Assembly (NCBI GenBank): GCA_030609865.1
Contig: JAUWSZ010000011.1
Span: 1-14,306 of the forward strand
DNA length: 14,306 nucleotides
From: a bacterium
GTDB lineage: Bacteria; Desulfobacterota; DSWW01
Reading direction: 5' to 3'
Shown here: in pieces, positions 6,377 to 13,793 of the stretch
How positions within the stretch are numbered: position 1 is the stretch's first letter
Layout: each line of letters begins with the position of its first letter
Notes under the pieces: model-generated
The model's input: the letters and a program-made list of their open reading frames with translations, nothing else
The model's database searches: none
What the model was told of the DNA's origin: nothing
Program-made: the position numbers and the translations under genes

Positions 6377-9300
6377 GTCGGTGACCGGGTCATGAACGCA
6401 CAACAGATTCAAACCTCCGATAATGAGCACCTTGGGTGTTTCCACAGGCGTTGCCCTGAGCGAGATGCCCGACATCTCCTCGGCCCACTCCGCTAGGCCC
6501 GGGTCAATGCCCTTGTCCCCCTCTTCACCAAAGCGCCCTAAGAAACGTTCAAAGGCAGCATCGAAGGCCTTTAGGGCCATTTCCTTGTCTTGCGCAAGGC
6601 ACACGAGCGTGTTCCTGGCTTCGTCGAAGAAGTCCCCCAGGAAGAGACACCCGCTCACAAGAAGGTTGTACTCGTTTCCAAGCCCCAGGTAGTTGTTCTG
6701 AGCGTAGGGCCAGACCCCACAGATCACATTCCCCAGGTCGAGCCTCTTGCCGAAGGTCTCCCACACCAGGGGCCAAGCGCCGTTCTGGCACGGTCCTTCC
6801 TGGTCGAGGGTGAAATAGATCGTGATTTCATCGTCCTTGCGGCGGGTGTGCATGTCCTCCAGGGTAGCGCCTGCCGTGGCGGTCATGGGCACGCATTCCC
6901 TTCCGGAGCACAACTTTCTGGCATGCTGCATCGTCTCCGGACGGGTCCTGCCGACGCTCCTGAATCGCGGACCCCGGCTCTTGTACACCTTCTCGATCAT
7001 CCGCAACGCATGGGGGCTGTGGGGTGTTGTCCAGACATGCACGACCCGCGGGTCGTCGTATTCCACCCGCTCACCCTTACAGTCCACGATGAAATCCAGA
7101 TCCCGAGAGAGTCGTGCCTGCCTTCCTCCTTGAGGGCGAACCGCTTCCTGTTCAACATGCAGGGAAGGTTCCTTGCTCGGTGCCTTCCCGGTCCGTCGAT
7201 GCCGCTCCTCGATGATGTCGAGGAAGGCCCCAAGCCGGGTCTCGAAGCCTGCATGTGCGGTATGGGAATCGATTTCCAGGTAGCAGAAGGTCTGGCCGGC
7301 AAGCTGGTGGCGAAAGAAGTGATACATACTGCTGTCAGGGCCACAGGAAAAACACGAAACGAGGCACAAATAGAGATTGGGGGTCTGTCGAACGTGGGCG
7401 ACCGCGTTGCTGATCTGCTGCGTGAAGTGCCACACATCCCTCGGAGGCGATGCCTCGTTCAGCTGCGGAAGCATGTCAGCCGGCACGACATGGTATCCCC
7501 TGCTCGCGATCTTTCGGGGCAGAGAGAGATTCACCTCGGAGGAACAAATCGTGTAGGGCCTACCCGCGAGGATGACCGTAGGTTGTTCTCCGAGTGTTTC
7601 CAGGGCCTCCTTCGTCCGTTCGAGGCACTCCTGTCTGAACAGGTCATGATGGGCCAAGGCCTTTTCCGCAGCCCTGCGAGCCGCCTCTTCGTGCAGGCCG
7701 AGTCTCGGGCCCAACCTCCCGATTTCCTTTATCGTGGTTTCCCGCAGGGACTCGGAAAGGCCCATATGCGGGGAGAGAATGCGGCCGGTCGGGTCTGTGA
7801 AGGCTGCCCGGATGATGTCCGGAATCTGGGTCGTGGAGGGGCACGTGTAGCTGTGAAGGCCGCCATTCGCATCATCCATCTCGATCACGTGGGGCAGGAG
7901 GACATAATCCACTTCGCGCTCAAAGAGGTCATATACGGCTCCGTGCATGATCTCGCAGGGGTAGCAAATGGCAGCGGTCGTTTTCGTGTTGCCGGCCTTT
8001 GAAGGCCGTGAAAGAACCACCTCGTAGCCCAGCTCTTGGATGAGTCTGGTATAGAACGGGAAGAGAGAGAACGTGGTCAGGGCCATTGGAAGACCAATCC
8101 TGCCGCGGGCGCTGTCCACAGGTTGAGGGCCGTATTCCTCGAACATCATCTTGTTTCGCTCCGCCACGAGATCCCGGCCGTCCTGTCCGGTTTGTCCATG
8201 ATGCCTCAGGATCTCGTGCTTGGAGCAGAGGCCTCCAAAGGGATAGGTCTTGCCACGGATGGCGATCCTCTGAATCTCACAGTTGTTCTCGCAGGATTTG
8301 CACCGGAACGTATCCTTTGCATCCATCTCGCCCTGCACCAGGGCCTCGAGTTCGAAAGGCTGTTCGGTCAGTTCCTGCTCCCGCAGCCTGTCGAGAAGCA
8401 TGTGGGCAACCCCGACACAGCCCATCAGCTCAGGGTGGGGCGGGACAACGACCTTTCTCTGCGTCCGTGCGGCCATGGCCAGGGCAATGGCCCGGTTCAG
8501 GGCCACGCCGCCGAGGAACAAAAGGTTCTGCCCCACGTGCCGGCCACCGACGATGCGGGAAATGTAGTTGTCCGCAATCGAATAGACCAGCCCGGCAATC
8601 ACGTCTTCCCGCGGAACACCTTGTTGAAGGGCATTCCTCAAGTCCGTGTTGATGAAGGCAGCACATCGTTCGCCGAAGGCGATGGGTTGAAGGCTCCCTT
8701 CTGCAATGCCGCTGATGCCCTCCATGGGCACGCCCATGTCCACGGATGCGGACTCCTCGATGAAGCTGCCCGTACCGGCGGAGCAACCCTCGTTCATCGC
8801 GTAGTCGACCGGGACGCCCTCGAGGAAGGAGATGTATTTCGAGTCCTGGCCGCCGATCTCGAAAACCGTGTCCACGTCCGAGACCTCGTGGGCCGCGGCC
8901 CGGGCGTGTGTCAGGATCTCATTGAAGCTCCGGCAGTTGTCGAGATAGACGGACACCAATTCCCTACCCGAGCCGGTCACCCCGGCCTGGACGATTCGGA
9001 TCGAGGCATTGCCGACCTGTTCAATCAGTTGCTCGAGGCATTCCTTCGTTGCCCGAACCGGGTTTCCGAGGGTCCGCAGGTAGCAGCTCGCACCGATGGA
9101 ACCGTCATCCACGTCAAAGAGCACGGATTTGGTCGTGGTCGATCCGGCATCGATCCCGAGGATGTACGTTCCACCGTCTTGAACCTTGTGCCGGGTCCCG
9201 GACACGACCCTGTAATCGAGGAGGTGTTCTGCCTCGTTGAGGGGCCTCAGTGTCGAAAACCCGGGCTTCGAAGTCCGGAACCATCTCGCGGGGGAGGGGT

Positions 9301-10102
9301 GAGGTTGTGTTTCGGGCAGCCGAGCGGCATGGAGACTGGCCCCAAAGGCCTCCAGATACGAACTCTCGGGGAGTATGATCACCTCTGAGTGTTCGAGGAA
9401 TCCCCTGAAGTGCTCGACGAAAAGCTCGTTCCGGGAGACCCCGCCGCAAAGCACGATCGAGGCCGTGGGCCACTGGGCGAGTTGGACGAGCTCACTGACC
9501 TTCTTTGCCAGGTCGTTCACGAGGGACTTCGCGATATCGCCTGGACGACACTCGCCCTTGTTTAGCTTGTGGGTTGCATCCGACTTGCAGTGCACCGAGC
9601 ATCTAGTGGCCATCTGTACGAGCCTGCCTGTCCGGGCTTCTGCAAGGCCCTCCTCGAGAGACAGGCCCATCCGTTGAAACTGCTGGACGATGAACTCCCC
9701 TGTGCCGGCGGCGCACTTGGACGTGGAGATCACATTCCGTATCGTTCCGTCTTTCATCGGATAGACGCTGAACGTTTCGCCGCCGAGGGACAGGAGGATG
9801 TCGGGCTTCAGATCATGAAAGGAGAGGGCCTGTTCCATGCATTCCGTCTCGGAACGATAGGGCAGGTCCATGAGCAGCCTGGCAGCCTGGCCGGTCACGA
9901 CCACCCGCGACCCCCGGATCGCCCCATGTCGGCCGAGGATCTCCAGAATCCTTTCCTCAGCCCTGCCTTCATGGCGCTCGATTTCCACAAGGGTGCGACC
10001 CTCTGCGGTGCGGCGAACCCATTTCACGGAAACGGCACCGATCTCCAGCCCTTCGAAGTGTTCGGACCCATTCCTGTATGTTTTGGCCTTCTCTCGGTCC
10101 AA
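6374..10102 (-). CDS. Giant acyl-CoA dehydratase activase-related protein (two ASKHA domains plus DUF2229), truncated by TAG
   Basis: The 1,242-residue frame contains, in order: a first BcrAD/BadFG-type ASKHA unit (about 15-260) with Cys130 in STSKCAAGTGEF and Cys168/Cys172; and a second, canonical unit (about 312-575) with GIDAGSTTTKS, GVTGSGRELV, EIGGQDSKYI, Cys440 in NEGCSAGTGSF and Cys480. Then come a Cys cluster CKSCENNC (601-608) and a DUF2229 region (about 667-960) with CYPCEIMH and SCFSCGPDSSMYHF. A further HgdB-like part has SGRECVPMTATAGATLEDM and GPCQNGAWP. Activases of this type use ATP to inject low-potential electrons into 2-hydroxyacyl-CoA dehydratase-like or double-cubane enzymes. 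The family is normally about 1,400-1,450 residues; with the 200 codons after the TAG this gene would be 1,443. The TTG start at 10102 has a strong AGGAGG 8 nt upstream. No dehydratase subunit genes lie in the window. Confidence 0.85.
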   Translation of the reverse strand: MDREKAKTYRNGSEHFEGLEIGAVSVKWVRRTAEGRTLVEIERHEGRAEERILEILGRHGAIRGSRVVVTGQAARLLMDLPYRSETECMEQALSFHDLKPDILLSLGGETFSVYPMKDGTIRNVISTSKCAAGTGEFIVQQFQRMGLSLEEGLAEARTGRLVQMATRCSVHCKSDATHKLNKGECRPGDIAKSLVNDLAKKVSELVQLAQWPTASIVLCGGVSRNELFVEHFRGFLEHSEVIILPESSYLEAFGASLHAARLPETQPHPSPARWFRTSKPGFSTLRPLNEAEHLLDYRVVSGTRHKVQDGGTYILGIDAGSTTTKSVLFDVDDGSIGASCYLRTLGNPVRATKECLEQLIEQVGNASIRIVQAGVTGSGRELVSVYLDNCRSFNEILTHARAAAHEVSDVDTVFEIGGQDSKYISFLEGVPVDYAMNEGCSAGTGSFIEESASVDMGVPMEGISGIAEGSLQPIAFGERCAAFINTDLRNALQQGVPREDVIAGLVYSIADNYISRIVGGRHVGQNLLFLGGVALNRAIALAMAARTQRKVVVPPHPELMGCVGVAHMLLDRLREQELTEQPFELEALVQGEMDAKDTFRCKSCENNCEIQRIAIRGKTYPFGGLCSKHEILRHHGQTGQDGRDLVAERNKMMFEEYGPQPVDSARGRIGLPMALTTFSLFPFYTRLIQELGYEVVLSRPSKAGNTKTTAAICYPCEIMHGAVYDLFEREVDYVLLPHVIEMDDANGGLHSYTCPSTTQIPDIIRAAFTDPTGRILSPHMGLSESLRETTIKEIGRLGPRLGLHEEAARRAAEKALAHHDLFRQECLERTKEALETLGEQPTVILAGRPYTICSSEVNLSLPRKIASRGYHVVPADMLPQLNEASPPRDVWHFTQQISNAVAHVRQTPNLYLCLVSCFSCGPDSSMYHFFRHQLAGQTFCYLEIDSHTAHAGFETRLGAFLDIIEERHRRTGKAPSKEPSLHVEQEAVRPQGGRQARLSRDLDFIVDCKGERVEYDDPRVVHVWTTPHSPHALRMIEKVYKSRGPRFRSVGRTRPETMQHARKLCSGRECVPMTATAGATLEDMHTRRKDDEITIYFTLDQEGPCQNGAWPLVWETFGKRLDLGNVICGVWPYAQNNYLGLGNEYNLLVSGCLFLGDFFDEARNTLVCLAQDKEMALKAFDAAFERFLGRFGEEGDKGIDPGLAEWAEEMSGISLRATPVETPKVLIIGGLNLLCVHDPVTD

Positions 10103-10110
10103 CTGGAAAT

Positions 10111-10116
10111 CCTCCT
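10111..10116 (-). promoter_or_regulatory. Strong ribosome binding site for the TTG-started activase
   Basis: AGGAGG on the minus strand lies 8 nt before the TTG at 10102-10100. No ATG or GTG in frame has comparable spacing, so this site decides the unusual TTG start. Confidence 0.7.
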
Positions 10117-10156
10117 GACCTAGCCGTCCGGTCCATGATCAAGAAACACAAAAAAA

Positions 10157-10186
10157 AGTGTATCGAGATTTATCGACGATTTGCAA
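10157..10186 (-). promoter_or_regulatory. Possible sigma-70-type promoter for the activase
   Basis: On the minus strand TTGCAA (10186-10181), an 18-bp spacer and TACACT (10162-10157) match 4-5 of 6 consensus positions each. A transcript would start near 10150, giving a leader of about 50 nt with the AGGAGG site in it. The assignment rests on consensus match and position only. Confidence 0.35.
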
Positions 10187-10211
10187 GTTCCTTACGTAGG
10201 CGCCGAACCGA

Positions 10212-10240
10212 TTGACATCACAGGCAGACTGCTCAAGAAT
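10212..10240 (+). promoter_or_regulatory. Possible promoter of the damaged OYE gene
   Basis: A perfect TTGACA (10212-10217) is followed after 17 bp by AAGAAT (10235-10240), 4 of 6 matches to TATAAT, 34 bp upstream of the ATG at 10274. It lies in the 171-bp spacer between two divergent genes. Confidence 0.4.
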
Positions 10241-10273
10241 AGCTACCGGAAGACAGAAAAGGCAAGGGGAAGG

Positions 10274-11051
10274 ATGAAACACGCAATCTTGTTTGAGCCG
10301 ATCCGGATAGGAAGAGATAGAACAACTCATCCACGATTTTCTGCGTGCCTGCCGCAAAGCCGTTTTCGCAGGATTCGATGGGATCGAGATTCACTCACCC
10401 CATGGTTATCTTGTCCACGATTTCCTCTCACCGAGGTACAACAAACGATCAGATGCTTATGGAGGGAGCCTCGAGAACCGTATGCGGTTCCTCCTCAGGC
10501 TCATCCGGGGTGCAAAGGAGACGTTACCTGAAGACATCGCTCTGGGGGCACGCTTGTCTATAGACGAGCACAACGAGGACGGTATCCACTTCGATGAGAT
10601 GAAGAAAGTGGCCTGTGCAGGAGTTGAGGCGGGCCTGGACTACCTTCACCTGTCCGACGGATGCTACGAACAGGCGAAACATTTCCTGCCTGATGAAGAC
10701 GGCACGATGCTGCCCGGGGCAAGCGAGTTCAAGCGCAGGGTGAGTGTTCCGGTCATCACGCCCTGCTTGCATCATCCGGACAATGCGGCCAATGCGATTA
10801 TCGAAGGCAAAACAGACCTCGTATCCTCCTCGCGCGCCTTCATTGCAGACCCGGAGTGGGCGAACAAGGTCCGGCAAGACAAGCCCGAGGCGATCCGAAA
10901 GTGCGTCAGATGCAATCGGTGTATCTTCGAACTCTTCTCGGGCCGGCCCATACGATGTACGGTCAACAGGGAAGTGGGGCGGGAAAGATTCCATCTGCAA
11001 GAGCTGCTCGAGCCGGAACCTGCACGCAAGAGAAAGCGCGGACTAGAATAA
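10274..11051 (+). pseudogene. Old-yellow-enzyme family reductase with a large internal out-of-frame deletion
   Basis: The gene opens with ATG at 10274 behind AAGGGGAAGG and encodes MKHAILFEPIRIG, the proper start of an OYE-family protein. About 13 codons in, the frame goes astray. The matching sequence resumes in another frame from 10311 (after an in-frame TAG at 10308-10310) as EEIEQLIHDFLRACRKAVF, then HSPHGYLVHDFLSPRYNKRS and AYGGSLENRMRF. These align with residues about 173-233 of the intact paralogue at 193-1557, so roughly 155 codons are missing. The rest is open to TAA at 11051 and keeps Cys-x2-Cys-x2-Cys-x11-Cys (CVRCNRC ... RCTVNRE). The lost part includes much of the flavin-binding first half of the barrel, so the product should be inactive. 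An ATG at 10482 opens the residual frame but lacks the domain's first half. Confidence 0.85.
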
Positions 11052-11110
11052 ACCTTCCAGAACGAAGGCATCAGTGGTCTGGTTCGTATAGTCACTGAAG
11101 ACATATAGCA

Positions 11111-11144
11111 GCTATGTTGTGAGTTTAGCTATGTTGTGAGTTTA
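11111..11144. repeat. Perfect tandem duplication of a 17-bp unit
   Basis: GCTATGTTGTGAGTTTA occurs at 11111-11127 and again at 11128-11144 with no gap or mismatch. It lies about 60 bp after the OYE pseudogene and about 300 bp before the recombinase-element genes, where a boundary of the mobile element could be. Confidence 0.8.
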
Positions 11145-11163
11145 GGCACACGAGGAGATAGAG

Positions 11164-11247
11164 GATACCCCGCATACCCCGCCTTTCGTAAGAGCCTGCT
11201 TACCCCGCCAGTTCTCTTTCAAAGATACCCCGCATACCGGGGGGGGG
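11164..11247. repeat. Direct repeats of GATACCCCGCATACC with a G9 tract
   Basis: The 15-mer GATACCCCGCATACC occurs at 11164-11178 and at 11224-11238, exactly 60 bp apart. Between them the core TACCCCGC recurs (CATACCCCGCC directly after the first copy, and CTTACCCCGCC near 11200). The second copy runs into nine G residues (11239-11247), which can pair with its CCCC. This could be a recombinase-binding array or element end. It is not a CRISPR: no regular spacers and no cas genes. Confidence 0.65.
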
Positions 11248-11296
11248 CCAGACGATTATCCAATCTGCTGCTCAGTGTAAATGGCTCGGTTCCTTG

Positions 11297-11302
11297 TATA
11301 AT
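11297..11302 (+). promoter_or_regulatory. Perfect TATAAT -10 box upstream of the mobile-element genes
   Basis: TATAAT lies 139 bp before the first gene of the putative element. The -35 region 17-18 bp upstream (around CAGTGT, 11273-11278) matches TTGACA poorly, so an activator or weak promoter is possible. The rest of the gene-free stretch 11052-11440 holds the repeats listed separately, a weak hairpin (11053-11068), a possible leader peptide and a hairpin. Confidence 0.45.
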
Positions 11303-11332
11303 TGCCTGTACGGTCCAAAGGAGGAGGCCTGG

Positions 11333-11365
11333 GTGAAGCGGGGGCAGCCAGAGGAGGGTGGATAG
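11333..11365 (+). CDS. Possible 10-residue leader peptide
   Basis: GTG AAG CGG GGG CAG CCA GAG GAG GGT GGA TAG would give the peptide MKRGQPEEGG. A very strong AAAGGAGGAGG (11317-11327) precedes the GTG by 5 nt, downstream of the TATAAT and upstream of a 9-bp hairpin and the first element gene. The combination suggests attenuation-style control, but a ribosome site without a real peptide is equally possible. Confidence 0.3.
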   Translation: MKRGQPEEGG

Positions 11366-11376
11366 AGAAACAAAAA

Positions 11377-11420
11377 GCGGAAAGGCCGCCGTAGCATGCC
11401 AGCGAAAACGACCTTTCCGC
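11377..11420 (+). promoter_or_regulatory. 9-bp stem in the leader of the mobile-element operon
   Basis: GCGGAAAGG (11377-11385) and CCTTTCCGC (11412-11420) are perfectly complementary with a 26-nt loop. The stem ends 9 nt before the AAGGAGGT ribosome site of the following gene, so folding could modulate its translation or form an operator. The alternative upstream ATG at 11396 lies in the loop. Confidence 0.45.
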
Positions 11421-11440
11421 CCCCAATGAAGGAGGTCTCT

Positions 11441-12106
11441 ATGATATCTGAGATGGAGAGAAGAATAAAGGAGCACAGCAAGAACATTTTGTTTTCCACA
11501 GAAAACATGCCCGAAGGGCCCTGTGAAAAATGCTCAAAGAGGCCAGAGCTTTTTAGTCTGCACGAACGACGATCTCGTTGTTTCCGATTTATCGTGGATA
11601 GTCTTGTCCAGACCTTGGTGTCGTATTTGCTCCGCTGGAAATGTCCGTTATGCGAAGGGACGTTCACGGTTTATCCCTCCTTTGCCCTGCCGTACAAGCG
11701 TTATGTCAGAGATGACATCGAGCGATTAAGCAGGAAGTATCTAGAAGAGGCAGAGCAGACGTACAGGAAGGTTCTGATTGAGGGCAAAGCGCAGATTGGG
11801 TATCCGATGCGGGAAGGAGAAAGAAAGGAACGATACCTTGATCCCAGCACAATCTGGCGCTGGGTTGGCTTCTGGGGGGCCATGGAAAAGGCGAAGAGTA
11901 GAGCCGTGGAGTTCATCAAGCAAAAAGCCCCGGATTGGCCAATCTTGGGCAAGCCGTTGCCCATTGCGCCCCATAGGTACCGAAGTGAGCAGCGGAAACG
12001 AATAATTCAGAGGGCCCAAACCCTCTTGCGTGCAGACCCGGGGTTGAAAGACATCTACGGCTACTCAAATTTCCCACGCTTTGCAACTCCTTTTCGCTGG
12101 TGTTGA
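11441..12106 (+). CDS. Zinc-ribbon DUF6431-like protein of a mobile element
   Basis: The 221-residue protein has two Cys pairs, Cys28-x2-Cys31 (GPCEKC) and Cys68-x2-Cys71 (WKCPLCEGTFTVYPSF), around an Arg-rich strand (HERRSRCFRF), likely one zinc ribbon. LPYKRYV follows, then a predicted helix, and DPSTIWRWVGFWG (134-146), which looks like a helix-turn-helix recognition region. I associate the C-x2-C ... YPSFALPYKRY pattern with DUF6431 proteins encoded beside transposases; that is from memory. A DNA-binding helper or transposition regulator is inferred. The start is the ATG at 11441 because AAGGAGGT ends 4 nt before it; an upstream in-frame ATG at 11396 has no ribosome site and falls in a hairpin loop. 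It is the first gene of the recombinase cluster, 149 bp before the CHC2 gene. Confidence 0.6.
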   Translation: MISEMERRIKEHSKNILFSTENMPEGPCEKCSKRPELFSLHERRSRCFRFIVDSLVQTLVSYLLRWKCPLCEGTFTVYPSFALPYKRYVRDDIERLSRKYLEEAEQTYRKVLIEGKAQIGYPMREGERKERYLDPSTIWRWVGFWGAMEKAKSRAVEFIKQKAPDWPILGKPLPIAPHRYRSEQRKRIIQRAQTLLRADPGLKDIYGYSNFPRFATPFRWC

Positions 12107-12114
12107 TGTAGGAT

Positions 12115-12142
12115 CACCACCATGGAAGATTTCATGGTGGTG
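12115..12142 (+). other. Hairpin between the zinc-ribbon and CHC2 genes
   Basis: CACCACCATG (12115-12124) and CATGGTGGTG (12133-12142) form a perfect 10-bp stem with an 8-nt loop, starting 9 nt after the TGA stop. No T-run follows directly (GTGATGAGAGC), so it is a poor intrinsic terminator. It may be a stability element, a partial terminator, or a recombinase site. Confidence 0.5.
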
Positions 12143-12255
12143 GTGATGAGAGCAAACGACCAAATCTCCTCCCTTTTTACCCTTCTCGGTTACCTCCGAT
12201 CCTGTTTGATCAGTCGATCCGTGGATAGGTGCGCCGTTATCTCGAGCACGGAAGA

Positions 12256-12579
12256 ATGAAGAAAAGACGAGTTACCAAACAAGAGCTGTTCATCCTGCGA
12301 AATCATGTCGATATCAACAAAGTGATCGAAACCCATCTCATGATCCCGTCTACATGCAGGGAAGGATATCTCCGCTTCCAATGCCCCCTGTGTTCAGCGT
12401 TCCATACGGCCACAAACCCGAAGACCAACCTGGCTCGATGTTTTCGATGTAACAAGAACTTCAACTCTATCGACATGGTGATGCTCGTAAACAGGACAAA
12501 TTTCCTGGAGACCGTAGCGTTTTTGCAGGGACTGCTCCGCACGGAACGAAACTGTGGGCAGAGAGAAGCGATGCCGTAA
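12256..12579 (+). CDS. Small CHC2-type (DnaG primase N-terminal-like) zinc-finger protein
   Basis: The 107-residue protein resembles only the zinc-binding N-terminus of DnaG primases. A helix (IDNKV-like, residues 17-30) is followed by GYLRFQCPLCSAFHTATNP and ARCFRCNKNFNSIDMVML. The ligands are Cys43-x2-Cys46 with His50 nearby, and Cys62-x2-Cys65; DnaG has Cys-x2-His instead of the first Cys pair. The primase TOPRIM and polymerase parts are absent, so it is a DNA-binding module, not a primase. I chose ATG 12256, giving MKKRRVTKQEL; upstream GGAAGA is a weak ribosome site and a GTG at 12229 would add nine residues. It precedes the first recombinase by 47 bp. A role in target or end recognition with the recombinases is inferred. 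Confidence 0.65.
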   Translation: MKKRRVTKQELFILRNHVDINKVIETHLMIPSTCREGYLRFQCPLCSAFHTATNPKTNLARCFRCNKNFNSIDMVMLVNRTNFLETVAFLQGLLRTERNCGQREAMP

Positions 12580-12626
12580 GGAAGGCAAGTAAGAACGGCT
12601 TGCCCAACCGTACCGGGGGATACGGG

Positions 12627-13793
12627 ATGGTAACCAACAGGCGGATGAGGCTCGAGAATACCATGCAGGAGTGGCTCGAGGCGATAGAAAACACGCAAAC
12701 AAGGATGCACTACGAGCGGGTTTTGGCCGATTTTCTTCGATTCGTAAAAACGAGGAAGATCGCCTGGGAGGATATCTTTACGATTGAAACACTCAGGGAT
12801 TTCCAAAGAGAAACCACGCTGACCAAGACCACAGGCGCGATCCGAGGGCTTTCCTTCCATCTTTACAGCCAGAACAAAATACGGGAGCCCATCCACCAGC
12901 CCAACTATCAGCTCGATTTGCCCTCTGTCTATGAACAATATCTGGACTGGTATGAAAGAAGCTCTCAGGTTCCCTACGCACGCGTCAAGGGTAGAAGGCG
13001 AGTGCTGTGTGGGTTTCATCGTTGGCTGGAAAAAGAAAAGATCGAGCTTGCCTCCTTACGGATTGGTGACGTAGATCGTTTCCTTGCCGGATTCCACGCA
13101 CGCTTTGCACCGAGCACCTGCCGATCGTACCGATTCTTTGTTCGGGATTTCCTAACATATCTGTACCAGGAGTGCAGAATACTCAAAAGAGACCTTGCCC
13201 CTCTCGTGGTAGGGCCGCGTCTGTATGGGAAGGCCAATCCGGCGAAGTTCCTGCGTGCCCAAGAAGTGCAAAGACTGTTTGCCTCCTTGCAGCTTTCCTC
13301 TGCCTGGCACATTCGCACCTATGCCATAGTCCACCTGGCTTACACCCTGGGGTTGCGGCCCATCGAGATCAGTTTGATTCGCCTCGATGATATCGCCTTC
13401 GGCAAGGCCGAGTTGACGCTTCGGAACAGGAAAAGCCAAAATCCCATCACCTTTCCCTTGCCCGATAATACACTCAAAGCCATCGCCGCTTACCTGATCG
13501 GGGTCCGACCGAAGAGTAAAGATCGCACCCTTTTTCTAACCCTCCTACGTCCCTACGGCCCCATGTCCGCCCCCACGGTTGTCGGTTCTATCGCCAAGTG
13601 TATGCGTCAGGCAAATGTGCCCGGCTCCGCCTACTGGCTCCGACATACCTATGCACAGAACCTGCTCGAAGCCGGTCTGAGCGTGTTCGAAATCAAGCAG
13701 ATGCTCGGGCATGAGAAAATCGAATCGACCAAGAGCTATCTCCAGGTCCATATCCAATTGATGCGAGAGGTCCTTTTTGATGAAACCCTTTGA
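12627..13793 (+). CDS. Tyrosine recombinase (first of an overlapping pair, RIT-A-like)
   Basis: The 388-residue integrase-fold protein seems to have two N-terminal SAM-like core-binding regions (about 13-85 and 98-190) and a C-terminal catalytic domain (205-388). Catalytic residues are Arg244 (TLGLRPIEIS), Lys269 (RNRKSQN), Arg339 (YWLRHTYAQ), His362 (MLGHEKI) and nucleophile Tyr371 (KSYLQV). The usual His of H-x-x-R is Tyr336. It would cut and rejoin DNA during integration or excision of the element. Start is uncertain: the ATG at 12627 has GGGGGA 6 nt upstream; ATGs at 12645 and 12663 and a TTG at 12600 are alternatives. The end overlaps the next recombinase by 14 bp, which suggests translational coupling, as in RIT elements where three recombinases overlap. 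Confidence 0.85.
   Translation: MVTNRRMRLENTMQEWLEAIENTQTRMHYERVLADFLRFVKTRKIAWEDIFTIETLRDFQRETTLTKTTGAIRGLSFHLYSQNKIREPIHQPNYQLDLPSVYEQYLDWYERSSQVPYARVKGRRRVLCGFHRWLEKEKIELASLRIGDVDRFLAGFHARFAPSTCRSYRFFVRDFLTYLYQECRILKRDLAPLVVGPRLYGKANPAKFLRAQEVQRLFASLQLSSAWHIRTYAIVHLAYTLGLRPIEISLIRLDDIAFGKAELTLRNRKSQNPITFPLPDNTLKAIAAYLIGVRPKSKDRTLFLTLLRPYGPMSAPTVVGSIAKCMRQANVPGSAYWLRHTYAQNLLEAGLSVFEIKQMLGHEKIESTKSYLQVHIQLMREVLFDETL

Noticed and set aside
6590..9388. Two long + strand open frames (6590-8002 and 8036-9388, 450-470 codons each)
   Set aside because: They lie entirely antisense to the activase, whose many family motifs are clear. Their translations are low in complexity and show no recognisable domain, as expected for mirror frames of a GC-rich gene.
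10482..11051. Intact short OYE-like protein starting at ATG 10482
   Set aside because: Homology continues upstream of this ATG to about 10311 and a matching N-terminus lies at 10274, so the frame is the remainder of a broken gene.
11164..11247. CRISPR array
   Set aside because: Only two full 15-bp repeats exist, with irregular partial copies between them and no cas genes.
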